Assembly: GCA_900551385.1 (NCBI GenBank)
Contig: URVS01000051.1
Location: forward strand, 1 to 9,175
Length of the DNA stretch: 9,175 nucleotides
Direction: 5' to 3'
Origin: an uncultured Mollicutes bacterium
GTDB taxonomy: Bacteria > Bacillota_I > Bacilli_A > RFN20 > CAG-449
Position 1 is the first letter of the stretch. Each line of letters opens with the position of its first letter. A program made the translations under genes and the position numbers. Below, piece after piece: positions 1 through 7,041 of the stretch. Below the pieces are notes generated by a model that worked only from the letters and a program-made list of their open reading frames with translations, was not told the DNA's origin and made no database searches.

Positions 1-188
1 AGGCAACCGTTTCTAAAGTCAGTGAAGAACAACTATTTTATTTAATGAGTAGAGGATTATCAGAAAAAGATGCTACTCAAATGATTATTATGGGCTTTAT
101 TGAGCCATTCTCAAAAGAATTACCGATGGAATATGCTGTCGAATTAAATAGACTTATTAAAATGGATATGGAAGGAAGCATTGGTTAA
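1..188 (+). CDS. sufB: Fe-S cluster assembly protein SufB, C-terminal end (5' truncated)
   Basis: This is the last 61 codons of an open frame that enters from the left edge (first whole codon at base 3) and stops at TAA 186-188. The translation carries the SufB C-terminal signature: an [11 protein letters not shown] helix, then [19 protein letters not shown], and it ends in MEGSIG. SufB is the scaffold subunit of the cytoplasmic SufBCD complex, which builds Fe-S clusters using sulfur delivered by SufS with SufU or SufE. The [12 protein letters not shown] ending points to SufB rather than its paralogue SufD. In many Bacillota sufB closes the suf operon, which fits its position here. It runs directly into mnmG with almost no gap. 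A cell encoding the Fe-S-rich hydrogenase proteins downstream would rely heavily on this pathway, although no direct link is visible. Confidence 0.93.
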   Translation, partial: ATVSKVSEEQLFYLMSRGLSEKDATQMIIMGFIEPFSKELPMEYAVELNRLIKMDMEGSIG

Positions 189-189
189 T

Positions 190-2061
190 ATGAATTACGA
201 TTATGATATTATCGTTGTAGGAGGTGGACATGCTGGAATGGAAGCAGCTATGGCAGCTGCTCATATGGGCATGAAAACATGTTTAATAACTCTTAATTTT
301 AATAAAATGTCAAACATGCCATGTAATCCATCTATTGGTGGATCTGCTAAAGGCATAGTAGTTAGAGAAATAGATGCATTAGGTGGCATGATGGGTAAAG
401 GTGCTGATAAAGGAGCTTTACAAATAAAAATGCTTAATACTGGAAAAGGACCTGGAGTACAATGTTTAAGAGCTCAAGAAGATAAATTAGATTATCCAAA
501 AATCATGCAAGATTATGCTTTTCATACAGAAAATCTTACTTTATTAGAAGGCATGGTAAATGATATATTGCATGATGAAAATAAAGTATATGGAGTAAAA
601 GTTAACAATAAAGATTTAACTTCAAAAGCTGTTATTTTAACAACTGGAACATATATGGAAGCTAGAGTTTTAGTAGGACATCAAGCTTTTGATAAAGGAC
701 CAGATGGAGAAAAATCTACTCATGGTTTATCACCTAAATTACAAGAAATGGGTATTAAAATTTTAAGATTAAAAACTGGTACTCCTCAAAGAATTAAATC
801 TTCTTCTATTGATTATGACAAATTAATTCCACAATATGGTATGGAAGGTAATTTATGTTTTTCTTATGATAATGAAGAATCTTTACCATTAAATAAACAA
901 ATAAAATGTTATTTAACTTATACTAATGCTAAAACACATCAAATTATTAAAGATAATTTGTTAGCTTCAGCAATGTATGGAGGAATAGTTACAGGAGTTG
1001 GCCCTAGATATTGCCCGTCTATTGAAGATAAAATTGTTAGATTTGCTGATAAAGAAAGACATCAATTATTTTTAGAACCAGAATCAATTCATACTGATTC
1101 AGTTTATTTACAAGGCTTTTCTACTTCAATGCCTGAAAATATACAATTACAAATGGTACATTCACTAAATGGTCTTGAACATGCTGAAATATTAAAATAT
1201 GCTTATGCAATTGAATATGATGCAATATATCCAACTCAATTCGATGCTACTTTAATGGTAAAAAGGTGGCCTGGGCTTTATTGTGGAGGACAAATATGTG
1301 GTACATCAGGTTATGAAGAAGCAGCTGGTCTTGGTTTAATGGCAGGTATTAATGCTTCATTAAGAATAAAAAATGAAGAACCACTTATATTAAGAAGAGA
1401 TGAATCTTATATAGGAGTCATGATTGATGATTTAATCAATAAAGGAACTAAAGAACCATATAGATTACTTTCATCAAGAGCAGAATTTAGATTATTAATT
1501 AGACATGATAATGCTGATATCAGATTAATGAAATATGGCCATAGAGTAGGTCTTATTAATGATGAAAAATATCAAAAATTCTTAAAAAAATGTGATTTAA
1601 TCAAAGAAAATAAAGAAATCTTAGAGAAAACAATTCTATCTGGCAATAAAAAAATGGTAGAAGAAATGACTTCACTTGGTATTGAAAATTTTAAAGGTGG
1701 AATTACAGTTAGTAATTTATTGAAAAGACCAAATATAACATTTGATATGATAAAAAATTATGCTCCTATCAAAGAAGGTCTTGATAAAACTGGTGAAGAA
1801 CAATTAGAAATTCTTGTTAAATATGAAGGTTATATTGAAAAAGAAAAAAAAGAAGCAAGTAGATTATTAAAACTTGATGATATGAAAATACCACCTCATA
1901 TAGATTATCATTCAGTTGGAGGATTAGCGCTTGAAGCAAGAAGTAAATTAAGTGAAGTTGAACCATTAACTATTGGTCAAGCTTCAAGAATTTCTGGTGT
2001 TAACCCTGCTGATATTGCTCAATTAATTATTTATATTAAAAAGGTTAATTCACATGAATAA
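190..2061 (+). CDS. mnmG: tRNA uridine-5-carboxymethylaminomethyl modification enzyme MnmG (GidA)
   Basis: FAD-dependent enzyme that works with the GTPase MnmE to place the (carboxymethyl)aminomethyl group on C5 of the wobble uridine (U34) of certain tRNAs. It acts in the cytoplasm and uses methylene-tetrahydrofolate. The N-terminus shows the dinucleotide-binding motif IIVVGGGHAGMEAA. Next come MPCNPSIGGSAKG, with the conserved cysteine, and the block LNTGKGPGVQCLRAQ. GVGPRYCPSIEDK holds the second conserved cysteine, SGYEEAAGLGL is also FAD-associated, and the C-terminus has GQASRISGVNPADIAQL. At 623 residues the length matches the family (about 620-630). ATG 190 is chosen because it puts MNYDYDIIVVGGG at the usual distance from the start. 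An in-frame TTG at 181 lies inside sufB, follows GGAAGGA (about 170-176) too closely, and would add only three residues. The 3' end overlaps rsmG by 8 bases, the classic mnmG-rsmG pair, but mnmE is not upstream. Confidence 0.97.
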   Translation: MNYDYDIIVVGGGHAGMEAAMAAAHMGMKTCLITLNFNKMSNMPCNPSIGGSAKGIVVREIDALGGMMGKGADKGALQIKMLNTGKGPGVQCLRAQEDKLDYPKIMQDYAFHTENLTLLEGMVNDILHDENKVYGVKVNNKDLTSKAVILTTGTYMEARVLVGHQAFDKGPDGEKSTHGLSPKLQEMGIKILRLKTGTPQRIKSSSIDYDKLIPQYGMEGNLCFSYDNEESLPLNKQIKCYLTYTNAKTHQIIKDNLLASAMYGGIVTGVGPRYCPSIEDKIVRFADKERHQLFLEPESIHTDSVYLQGFSTSMPENIQLQMVHSLNGLEHAEILKYAYAIEYDAIYPTQFDATLMVKRWPGLYCGGQICGTSGYEEAAGLGLMAGINASLRIKNEEPLILRRDESYIGVMIDDLINKGTKEPYRLLSSRAEFRLLIRHDNADIRLMKYGHRVGLINDEKYQKFLKKCDLIKENKEILEKTILSGNKKMVEEMTSLGIENFKGGITVSNLLKRPNITFDMIKNYAPIKEGLDKTGEEQLEILVKYEGYIEKEKKEASRLLKLDDMKIPPHIDYHSVGGLALEARSKLSEVEPLTIGQASRISGVNPADIAQLIIYIKKVNSHE

Positions 2062-2755
2062 AGAAACTTTCTATAATAAATGCCAAGAAAATGGTTTAAT
2101 ATTAAATACTAATCAAAAAAATCAATTTGATCAATATTACCATTTACTTTATGAAACTAATAAAGTAATGAATTTAACTGCAATTATTGAAGAAGATGAA
2201 GTATATGAAAAACATTTTTATGATTCGTTATTATTTTCTTTTGAGCTAGATTTAAATAATAAAACCCTGGTAGATGTAGGTTCAGGAGCAGGCTTTCCTG
2301 GTTTAGTTATAGCCATTGCTTATCCATTATGTGAAGTAACTTTAGTTGAACCATTAACAAAAAGATGTAATTTTTTAAATAAAGTTATTGATGAATTAAA
2401 ATTAAATAATGTAAAAGTAATTAATGCTAGAGCAGAAGATTTATCTATGTATAGATCATCATTTGATTACGCTACAGCTAGAGCAGTTGCTAGATTAAAT
2501 ATTCTTTTAGAATTAATTATGCCTTTAATTAAAGTAAATGGTATCTTTGTTGCGTTAAAAGGTAAACAAGGTAATGAAGAAATTGAAGAAGCTAATAATG
2601 CTTTAAAAATATTAAATTCAACAATTATTAAAACTCAACAAATTAATTTAATTACTGATTTAGATAATAGAATAAATATTTTTATAAAATCAAATAAAGA
2701 TATTGATAAAAAATATCCTCGTAATTATTCAAAAATAAAAAATAAACCTTTATAA
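2054..2755 (+). CDS. rsmG: 16S rRNA (guanine-N7)-methyltransferase RsmG (GidB)
   Basis: SAM-dependent methyltransferase that makes 7-methylguanosine at position 527 (E. coli numbering) of 16S rRNA, near the decoding site. Loss of this enzyme gives low-level streptomycin resistance in several bacteria. The N-terminal part carries the family stretch KVMNLTAI, then HFYDSLL. The SAM-binding motif is LVDVGSGAGFPGLVIA (about residues 71-86), followed by the acidic strand end TLVEPLTKRCNFL. ARAVARLN and GIFVALKG are also family-typical. At 233 residues it has normal length. ATG 2054 lies within the end of mnmG, preceded by AAAAAGG (2038-2044) at about 9 bases, so translation is probably coupled. The C-terminus (KKYPRNYSKIKNKPL) is the usual ending. 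A strong intrinsic terminator follows immediately. Confidence 0.96.
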   Translation: MNKETFYNKCQENGLILNTNQKNQFDQYYHLLYETNKVMNLTAIIEEDEVYEKHFYDSLLFSFELDLNNKTLVDVGSGAGFPGLVIAIAYPLCEVTLVEPLTKRCNFLNKVIDELKLNNVKVINARAEDLSMYRSSFDYATARAVARLNILLELIMPLIKVNGIFVALKGKQGNEEIEEANNALKILNSTIIKTQQINLITDLDNRINIFIKSNKDIDKKYPRNYSKIKNKPL

Positions 2756-2756
2756 A
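2728..2756 (+). promoter_or_regulatory. Weak candidate sigma-A promoter for the carboxypeptidase gene, inside the rsmG end
   Basis: TTCAAA (2728-2733, 4 of 6 to TTGACA) is followed after 17 bases by TATAAA (2751-2756, 5 of 6 to TATAAT). Transcription would begin near 2763, giving a leader of about 42 bases that contains the whole hairpin at 2772-2804. In DNA this AT-rich such matches arise easily, so this is a suggestion only. Confidence 0.3.
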
Positions 2757-2771
2757 ATGAATAAAAATAAC

Positions 2772-2806
2772 AAAAGCATCATCTAATTTAATGGTGATGT
2801 TTTTTT
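2772..2806 (+). terminator. Rho-independent terminator after rsmG, overlapping the next gene's start site
   Basis: Arm AAAAGCATCATC (2772-2783) pairs with GGTGATGTTTTT (2793-2804) over 12 uninterrupted base pairs, two of them G-U, around a 9-base loop. It ends in seven T (2800-2806). This is a textbook intrinsic terminator placed 17 bases after the rsmG stop. The 3' arm contains GGTGAT (2793-2798), which is also a good Shine-Dalgarno sequence for TTG 2805, and the T-tract supplies the first two bases of that start codon. The hairpin could therefore also hide the ribosome-binding site of the next gene. Confidence 0.85.
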
Positions 2807-3809
2807 GAAACTATTTTTAGCGTTATTAATGTTTTTTTCTACAATTCAAGTAATAAACCCTAATGTAGAATATCAAAATTATGAATGTAAAAGTTATATA
2901 TTAATTGATGGATATAATGGAGATATTTTAGAAGGTAAAAATTTTCATGATAAAAGATCAGTAGCCTCAATATCAAAAATAATGACTGCTATTTTAGCTA
3001 TTGAAAGTGAAAAATTATTTTATTCATTTACTATTAATAGTACTGCTTGTAATGTTGAAGGAAGTTCGATGTATTTAAAAGAAAATGAAGAATATCGCTT
3101 AATAGATTTAGTGTATGGTTTATTATTAAGAAGTGGTAATGATGCAAGTTACGCAATAAGTGAAATAGTAGAAAAAAATACTTCTTTATTTGTTGAAAAA
3201 ATGAATCAAAAAGCTCAAGAATTACAAATGAAAAATACATATTTTTCTAATCCATGTGGACTTGATATTTATGATGATGGAAATATATCTACTGCTTATG
3301 ATATGGCTATATTAATGAAATATTGTATGAATAATGAATTATTTAAAGAAATTATTTCTACTAAAGAATATCGTTTTGATAATCATGTTTATATTAATAA
3401 AAATAAATTATTAAAGACATATAAATATTTAATAGGAGGAAAAACAGGTTATACAAGTAAAGCTAAAAGAACATTAATTACTGCTGGTGAAAAAGATAAT
3501 CAATATTTAATTATGGTTAGTTTAGTTTGCTCAAATGATTATGATTTTCATAAATCAATATATGAAACATATTTTAATGAATATAAATATATAATATTTT
3601 TAAATAAAGGAAAAAATTATATTAATCAATATATATTTCTAACTGATAAAATAATTGGTATGAGAATTTCTATAAATATAGAAAAAGGTATCAAAAAATA
3701 TTATTATAATCAAATAACAAATGAATTAACAATATCATTTATTGATACTAATAAAGTAGAATATGCAGGTGGTAAATATTCTAGAATTTTAATTGTTAAT
3801 AATTTCTAG
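2805..3809 (+). CDS. Secreted serine-type D-Ala-D-Ala carboxypeptidase (S11 / PBP5 family, DacF-like)
   Basis: Penicillin-binding protein that removes the terminal D-alanine from peptidoglycan stem pentapeptides outside the membrane, limiting cross-linking. The three active-site motifs are present: SISK at 55-58 (nucleophile S55, K58), SGN at 110-112 and KTG at 213-215. The surrounding segments RSVASISKIMTA, LLLRSGNDASYA and IGGKTGYTSKA are typical of S11. Residues 1-18 (MKLFLALLMFFSTIQV) form a signal-peptide-like hydrophobic stretch. The start is TTG 2805, supported by that signal sequence and by GGTGAT six bases upstream. The next in-frame ATG (2829) would cut the signal short and has no ribosome-binding site. 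The C-terminal ~85 residues probably form the beta-rich PBP5_C-like domain; no amphipathic or membrane anchor is evident, so the protein may be secreted or held by an uncleaved signal. It shares no obvious function with its neighbours. Its presence implies a walled cell. Confidence 0.9.
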   Translation: MKLFLALLMFFSTIQVINPNVEYQNYECKSYILIDGYNGDILEGKNFHDKRSVASISKIMTAILAIESEKLFYSFTINSTACNVEGSSMYLKENEEYRLIDLVYGLLLRSGNDASYAISEIVEKNTSLFVEKMNQKAQELQMKNTYFSNPCGLDIYDDGNISTAYDMAILMKYCMNNELFKEIISTKEYRFDNHVYINKNKLLKTYKYLIGGKTGYTSKAKRTLITAGEKDNQYLIMVSLVCSNDYDFHKSIYETYFNEYKYIIFLNKGKNYINQYIFLTDKIIGMRISINIEKGIKKYYYNQITNELTISFIDTNKVEYAGGKYSRILIVNNF

Positions 3810-3834
3810 TAGACTTTTAATAGATAAAAATTTA

Positions 3835-3863
3835 TTTATTAAAAACTATTTTTCATGTATAAT
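3835..3863 (+). promoter_or_regulatory. Probable sigma-A promoter of the sensory hydrogenase operon
   Basis: A perfect -10 hexamer TATAAT (3858-3863), preceded directly by TG, lies 17 bases downstream of a poor -35 TTTATT (3835-3840, 3 of 6). Initiation near 3870 would leave about 15 bases of leader containing the Shine-Dalgarno GGGAGA (3873-3878) for ATG 3885. It sits in the only gap between the carboxypeptidase and the hydrogenase genes, where an operon start is expected. No convincing terminator is seen after the carboxypeptidase stop, so some read-through is possible. Confidence 0.6.
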
Positions 3864-3884
3864 TTTCTTAATGGGAGAAAATTT

Positions 3885-4133
3885 ATGAAAATATGTATTT
3901 GTATTGGCTCATCATGCCATCTTAAAGGAACCGAAAAAGTAATTGAAAGATTACAACAATTAATTAAAGAAAATAGATTAATTAATGATGTAGAATTATC
4001 AGGCTCATTTTGCTTAGGAAGATGTGCTGAAGGAGTATCTATGCTTATTGATGAAGAACCTATACAAAATGTAAATATTAATAATATTGATGAAATTTTC
4101 TTAGAAAAAGTTTTAAAGAGAATAAGAGGATAA
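3885..4133 (+). CDS. Small thioredoxin-like [2Fe-2S] ferredoxin, hydrogenase-associated
   Basis: An 82-residue soluble protein of the thioredoxin-fold [2Fe-2S] ferredoxin family, homologous to the C-terminal half of NuoE and the N-terminal domain of NuoF-type subunits. The four cluster cysteines are C6 and C11 (CIGSSC) and C43 and C47 (CLGRC), the family pattern C-x4-C ... C-x3-C. An additional cysteine at residue 4 is not expected to be a ligand. The start is ATG 3885, preceded by GGGAGA at six bases; an in-frame ATG at 3855 overlaps the promoter -10 region and is rejected. It is the first gene of the operon, five bases before the sensory hydrogenase. It probably exchanges electrons with that protein or donates to it, which is an inference from adjacency. 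Such small proteins recur beside PAS-containing hydrogenases in Clostridia. Confidence 0.85.
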   Translation: MKICICIGSSCHLKGTEKVIERLQQLIKENRLINDVELSGSFCLGRCAEGVSMLIDEEPIQNVNINNIDEIFLEKVLKRIRG

Positions 4134-4138
4134 CAAAA

Positions 4139-5809
4139 ATGTTTTTAAAATTTGATATTGATTCATGTAAAGATTGTTATTCATGTTTAAGACATTGTCC
4201 AGTTAAAGCTATTGATTTTACAAATAATAAAGCAGAAATAATTGAAGAACAATGTATATTATGTGGAGAATGTGTCCATGTTTGCCCTCAAAATGCAAAA
4301 AAAGTATATTCAGATGTTGATAATGTAAAAAAATTAATAAAAGAAAATGATAATGTTGCTTTAATTGTTGCACCTTCTTTTATTAGTAATTTTAATGTTG
4401 ATAATTTTCTTTCTTTTGCTGAAAGTTGCAAAAAATTAGGCTTTAAATATGTTGAAGAAGTAGCCTTAGGCGCTAAATATGTAACTAAAGAATATAAAAG
4501 ATTATTAGATGAAGAAAAATATAAAGTTTTAATTTCTTCATGTTGTCCTGCTAGTAATGATTTTTTAAGAATGTGTTATCCTAATGCAATTAAATATCTT
4601 GCTCCTGTAATTACTCCAATGATTGCTACAGCTAGAATTTTAAAACAAAAATATGATGAAAATTTAAAAATTGTTTTTGTAGGGCCATGTATAGCTAAAA
4701 AGAAAGAAGCTTTAAATTATCCTGAAGTAGAATATGCTTTAACATTTGAAGAAATTCAAACAATGTTTAATGAAAAAAATATTAATTTTGAACATATAGA
4801 AAGCATAAACCATGAAACAAATTTAGCGAGATTTTATCCAATTAATCGTGGAATAATTAAATCATTTGGTGAAACATTACCAGCTAATTATGATTCATTA
4901 TCTATTGATGGAGGTAATGAATTAAAACAAACTTTAGCAAATATTGAAGAACTTGATCATGTTTTTATTGAAATGAATATGTGTGAAGGTGGTTGTATTA
5001 ATGGACCATGTAAAATTAGTACTTCTTCACCAATAAAAGCTAATGCAGTATTAAGATCTTATGTAAAAAAGAATGTTGATAAAACTCAAAATGAAGATAA
5101 TTATAATATAGATTTAACTTGTAAATTTACGCCAATTATTACTAATAAAAAAATACCGACAGAAGAAGAAATAAGAAAAATATTAGAAAGAATTTTTAAA
5201 TTTAAAAAAGAAGATGAAATAAATTGTGGGGCATGTGGATATCCTACATGTAGAGAAAAAGCTATTGCTGTATTTAATGGTACTGCTGATCCAGAATTTT
5301 GTATGCCTTATTTAAAAAATAAAGCAGAATCAATTTCAAATGAAATTATTGAACATACTCCTAATGGCATTATTTCTGTTAATCAAGAAGGATATATTTT
5401 AGATATTAATTCGCGTGCAGTTGAATATTTGAATGTAGAAAACGATGTAGTAGGTAAATTTTATCAAGAAGTTTTTGATTTACCTGAATTATTAGTAGCG
5501 TTAGATGAAGAAAAAAATATTAATTCAGTAATAGTATATGATGAAAAAAAGAATATGTATTTTGATGTATCTATTACTTATGTTAAAGATCAAAAAATGG
5601 CTTTTGCTATTTATAAAGATGTAACTTTAGAAACATTAAATGATGAAAAAATGAAATCATTACGTCAGGAAATGATTTCGGTTACTGATGAAGTTATAAA
5701 TCAACAAATGGCAGCAGTTCAAGAAATTGCTTCTTTACTTGGTGAATCAACTGCTAAAGCAAAAATAGCTTTAATTAATTTTAAAAATACTTTAAAGGAA
5801 GATAAATAA
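4139..5809 (+). CDS. PAS-domain [FeFe] hydrogenase, putative H2/redox sensor (group C, HydS-like)
   Basis: Cytoplasmic [FeFe]-hydrogenase homologue of 556 residues. In order: two [4Fe-4S] ferredoxin motifs (C10-x2-C13-x2-C16-x3-C20P and C39-x2-C42-x2-C45-x3-C49P); the H-cluster domain with SSCCP (C135, C136), VGPCIAKKKEA (C184) and MCEGGCINGPC (C282, C286); a further [4Fe-4S] domain with C363, C366, C371 and C388 (CGACGYPTC ... FC); a PAS domain (about 400-505, PNGIISVNQEGYILDIN); and a C-terminal helical tail (about 508-556) with VINQQMAAVQEIASLLGE. All four H-cluster cysteine ligands are present. The departures from catalytic enzymes (GPC for MPC, CEGGC for CPGGC) and the PAS-plus-tail layout fit putative sensory hydrogenases, so a signalling role is favoured over bulk H2 turnover. 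AGAGGA lies eight bases before ATG 4139. It follows the small ferredoxin by 5 bases and is followed by the phosphatase after 1, a tight operon. Confidence 0.92.
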   Translation: MFLKFDIDSCKDCYSCLRHCPVKAIDFTNNKAEIIEEQCILCGECVHVCPQNAKKVYSDVDNVKKLIKENDNVALIVAPSFISNFNVDNFLSFAESCKKLGFKYVEEVALGAKYVTKEYKRLLDEEKYKVLISSCCPASNDFLRMCYPNAIKYLAPVITPMIATARILKQKYDENLKIVFVGPCIAKKKEALNYPEVEYALTFEEIQTMFNEKNINFEHIESINHETNLARFYPINRGIIKSFGETLPANYDSLSIDGGNELKQTLANIEELDHVFIEMNMCEGGCINGPCKISTSSPIKANAVLRSYVKKNVDKTQNEDNYNIDLTCKFTPIITNKKIPTEEEIRKILERIFKFKKEDEINCGACGYPTCREKAIAVFNGTADPEFCMPYLKNKAESISNEIIEHTPNGIISVNQEGYILDINSRAVEYLNVENDVVGKFYQEVFDLPELLVALDEEKNINSVIVYDEKKNMYFDVSITYVKDQKMAFAIYKDVTLETLNDEKMKSLRQEMISVTDEVINQQMAAVQEIASLLGESTAKAKIALINFKNTLKEDK

Positions 5810-5810
5810 A

Positions 5811-6971
5811 ATGACATATTTTATTGATGATGGATATGTTTCTTTAAATCATGTTAATGAAGAATTATGTGGTGATAAAGTAGAAATTGTAAGAAATGAA
5901 TTAGGCACTACTATTGTTTTAGCTGATGGTCTTGGTTCTGGAGTTAAAGCAAATATTTTAGCTACTTTAACTTCTAAATTATTAGGCTTAATGATTGCTA
6001 ATGGTGCTAATATTGAAGAATGTGTATCTTCAGTTATTGCTACTTTACCAGTTTGTAGTGTAAGAAAAGTTGCTTATGCGACTTTTACAGTTGTTCATAT
6101 TGATAAAAATGGTTTAGGATATGTTTTTGAATTTGATAATCCACCTTTAATTTATATTCGTAATAAAAAAAGAATCATGCTTGATAGAATTAAAAAAAAT
6201 ATTATAGGTAAAGATGTATATTATTCTACTATTCAAGCTCAAAAAAATGATTTTATGATTTTTTGTTCTGATGGTGCGCCTCATGCAGGAATTGGTAAAA
6301 CTATGAATCTAGGTTGGTCTATTGATGATATAGGTCAATATATTTTAGATAATTATAATGTTAATATGTCTGCTAGAGAAGTAGCTGCTTTAGTAGGTGA
6401 ATCATGCAATGCTTTATATATGGGTGAACCTGGAGATGATACTACTATTGCGGCTATTAAAATATGTGAACCTGTTATTGTAAATTTATTAGTAGGTCCA
6501 CCAATGGATAAACAAGAAGATAATATTGTAGCAAGTAATTTTATGTCTAAAGAAGGTATTAAAATTGTATGTGGTGGTACAACTTCAAAAATTATTGCTA
6601 AATATTTAAAAAAAGAAGTAAAAACAACTTTGAATTATTATACCCCTGAAGTACCTCCTATTGGTATGATTGAAGGAATAGATTTAGTTACTGAAGGTGT
6701 TATTACTTTAGGAAAAACTTTAGATATTTCAAAAAAATATGTAGATATCAAAGATGTTGATTCAAAAAGTTTATCTGATAAAGATGGTGCATCTTTAATT
6801 GCTAATTTTTTATTAAAGAAAGCTAGCCATGTTAATCTTTTTGTTGGTACTTCTATTAATGCCGCACATAAAGATTTACCAATAGATATTGCTATGAAAT
6901 TAAAAATTGTAGAAAATATTAAATCTATTTTAGAATCTTGTGGAAAAATTGTTACTATTGAATATCATTAA
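5811..6971 (+). CDS. SpoIIE-family (PP2C-like) serine phosphatase linked to the sensory hydrogenase
   Basis: A 386-residue soluble protein. Residues 1 to about 218 form a SpoIIE/PP2C-type metal-dependent serine/threonine phosphatase domain: CGD (20-22), VLADGLGSG with metal-binding D39, FCSDG with D154, and GDDTT with D209/D210. These acidic residues match the positions that bind Mn or Mg in the family, so the enzyme should be active. Residues about 222-386 form a second domain I cannot assign, starting VNLLVGPPMDK and containing IKIVCGGTTSKIIAKYLKK, with alternating strand- and helix-like segments. ATG 5811 is one base after the hydrogenase stop, with AAAGGAA at 5794-5800, so co-expression and translational coupling are very likely. 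Context suggests it carries out the output of the sensory hydrogenase by dephosphorylating an unknown protein. The usual counterpart of SpoIIE phosphatases, an RsbW-like kinase and STAS-domain antagonist, is not in the window. Confidence 0.88.
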   Translation: MTYFIDDGYVSLNHVNEELCGDKVEIVRNELGTTIVLADGLGSGVKANILATLTSKLLGLMIANGANIEECVSSVIATLPVCSVRKVAYATFTVVHIDKNGLGYVFEFDNPPLIYIRNKKRIMLDRIKKNIIGKDVYYSTIQAQKNDFMIFCSDGAPHAGIGKTMNLGWSIDDIGQYILDNYNVNMSAREVAALVGESCNALYMGEPGDDTTIAAIKICEPVIVNLLVGPPMDKQEDNIVASNFMSKEGIKIVCGGTTSKIIAKYLKKEVKTTLNYYTPEVPPIGMIEGIDLVTEGVITLGKTLDISKKYVDIKDVDSKSLSDKDGASLIANFLLKKASHVNLFVGTSINAAHKDLPIDIAMKLKIVENIKSILESCGKIVTIEYH

Positions 6972-6998
6972 AAAACAAATTGATAAATAAAATCATGT

Positions 6999-7025
6999 CT
7001 AAAGTAAAGTATAACTTTATTTTAG
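6999..7025 (+). repeat. 12-bp inverted repeat with 3-base loop before the ATPase gene
   Basis: CTAAAGTAAAGT (6999-7010) and ACTTTATTTTAG (7014-7025) pair along their full length as RNA (one G-U pair; 11 of 12 as DNA) around the loop ATA. No T-tract follows, so it is not a standard intrinsic terminator. It ends six bases before the AAGGAGAG ribosome-binding site of the ATPase gene. It may be an operator (TATAAC at 7010-7015 sits at its centre), an mRNA-stabilising or processing hairpin, or a partial terminator. Confidence 0.6.
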
Positions 7026-7041
7026 CCAAAAAGGAGAGAAA

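Noticed and set aside
3034..3240. Minus-strand reading frame of 68 codons
   Set aside because: It lies wholly inside the carboxypeptidase gene, covering its conserved SGN motif, is rich in Phe, Leu and His as expected of antisense AT-rich DNA, and has no ribosome-binding site or recognisable family.
3790..3857. Terminator after the carboxypeptidase gene
   Set aside because: Only short A/T dyads such as ATAAA/TTTAT with a two-base loop are found; none has a stable stem with a T-tract.
3855..3884. Upstream ATG 3855 as start of the small ferredoxin
   Set aside because: It overlaps the TATAAT at 3858-3863 and would lie upstream of the predicted transcript start. ATG 3885 has GGGAGA at the right distance and gives the family's usual N-terminus.
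6980..7015. TTGATA (6980-6985) and TATAAC (7010-7015) as a promoter for the ATPase
   Set aside because: The 24-base spacing is far from 16-18, and no better -35 exists at the correct distance.
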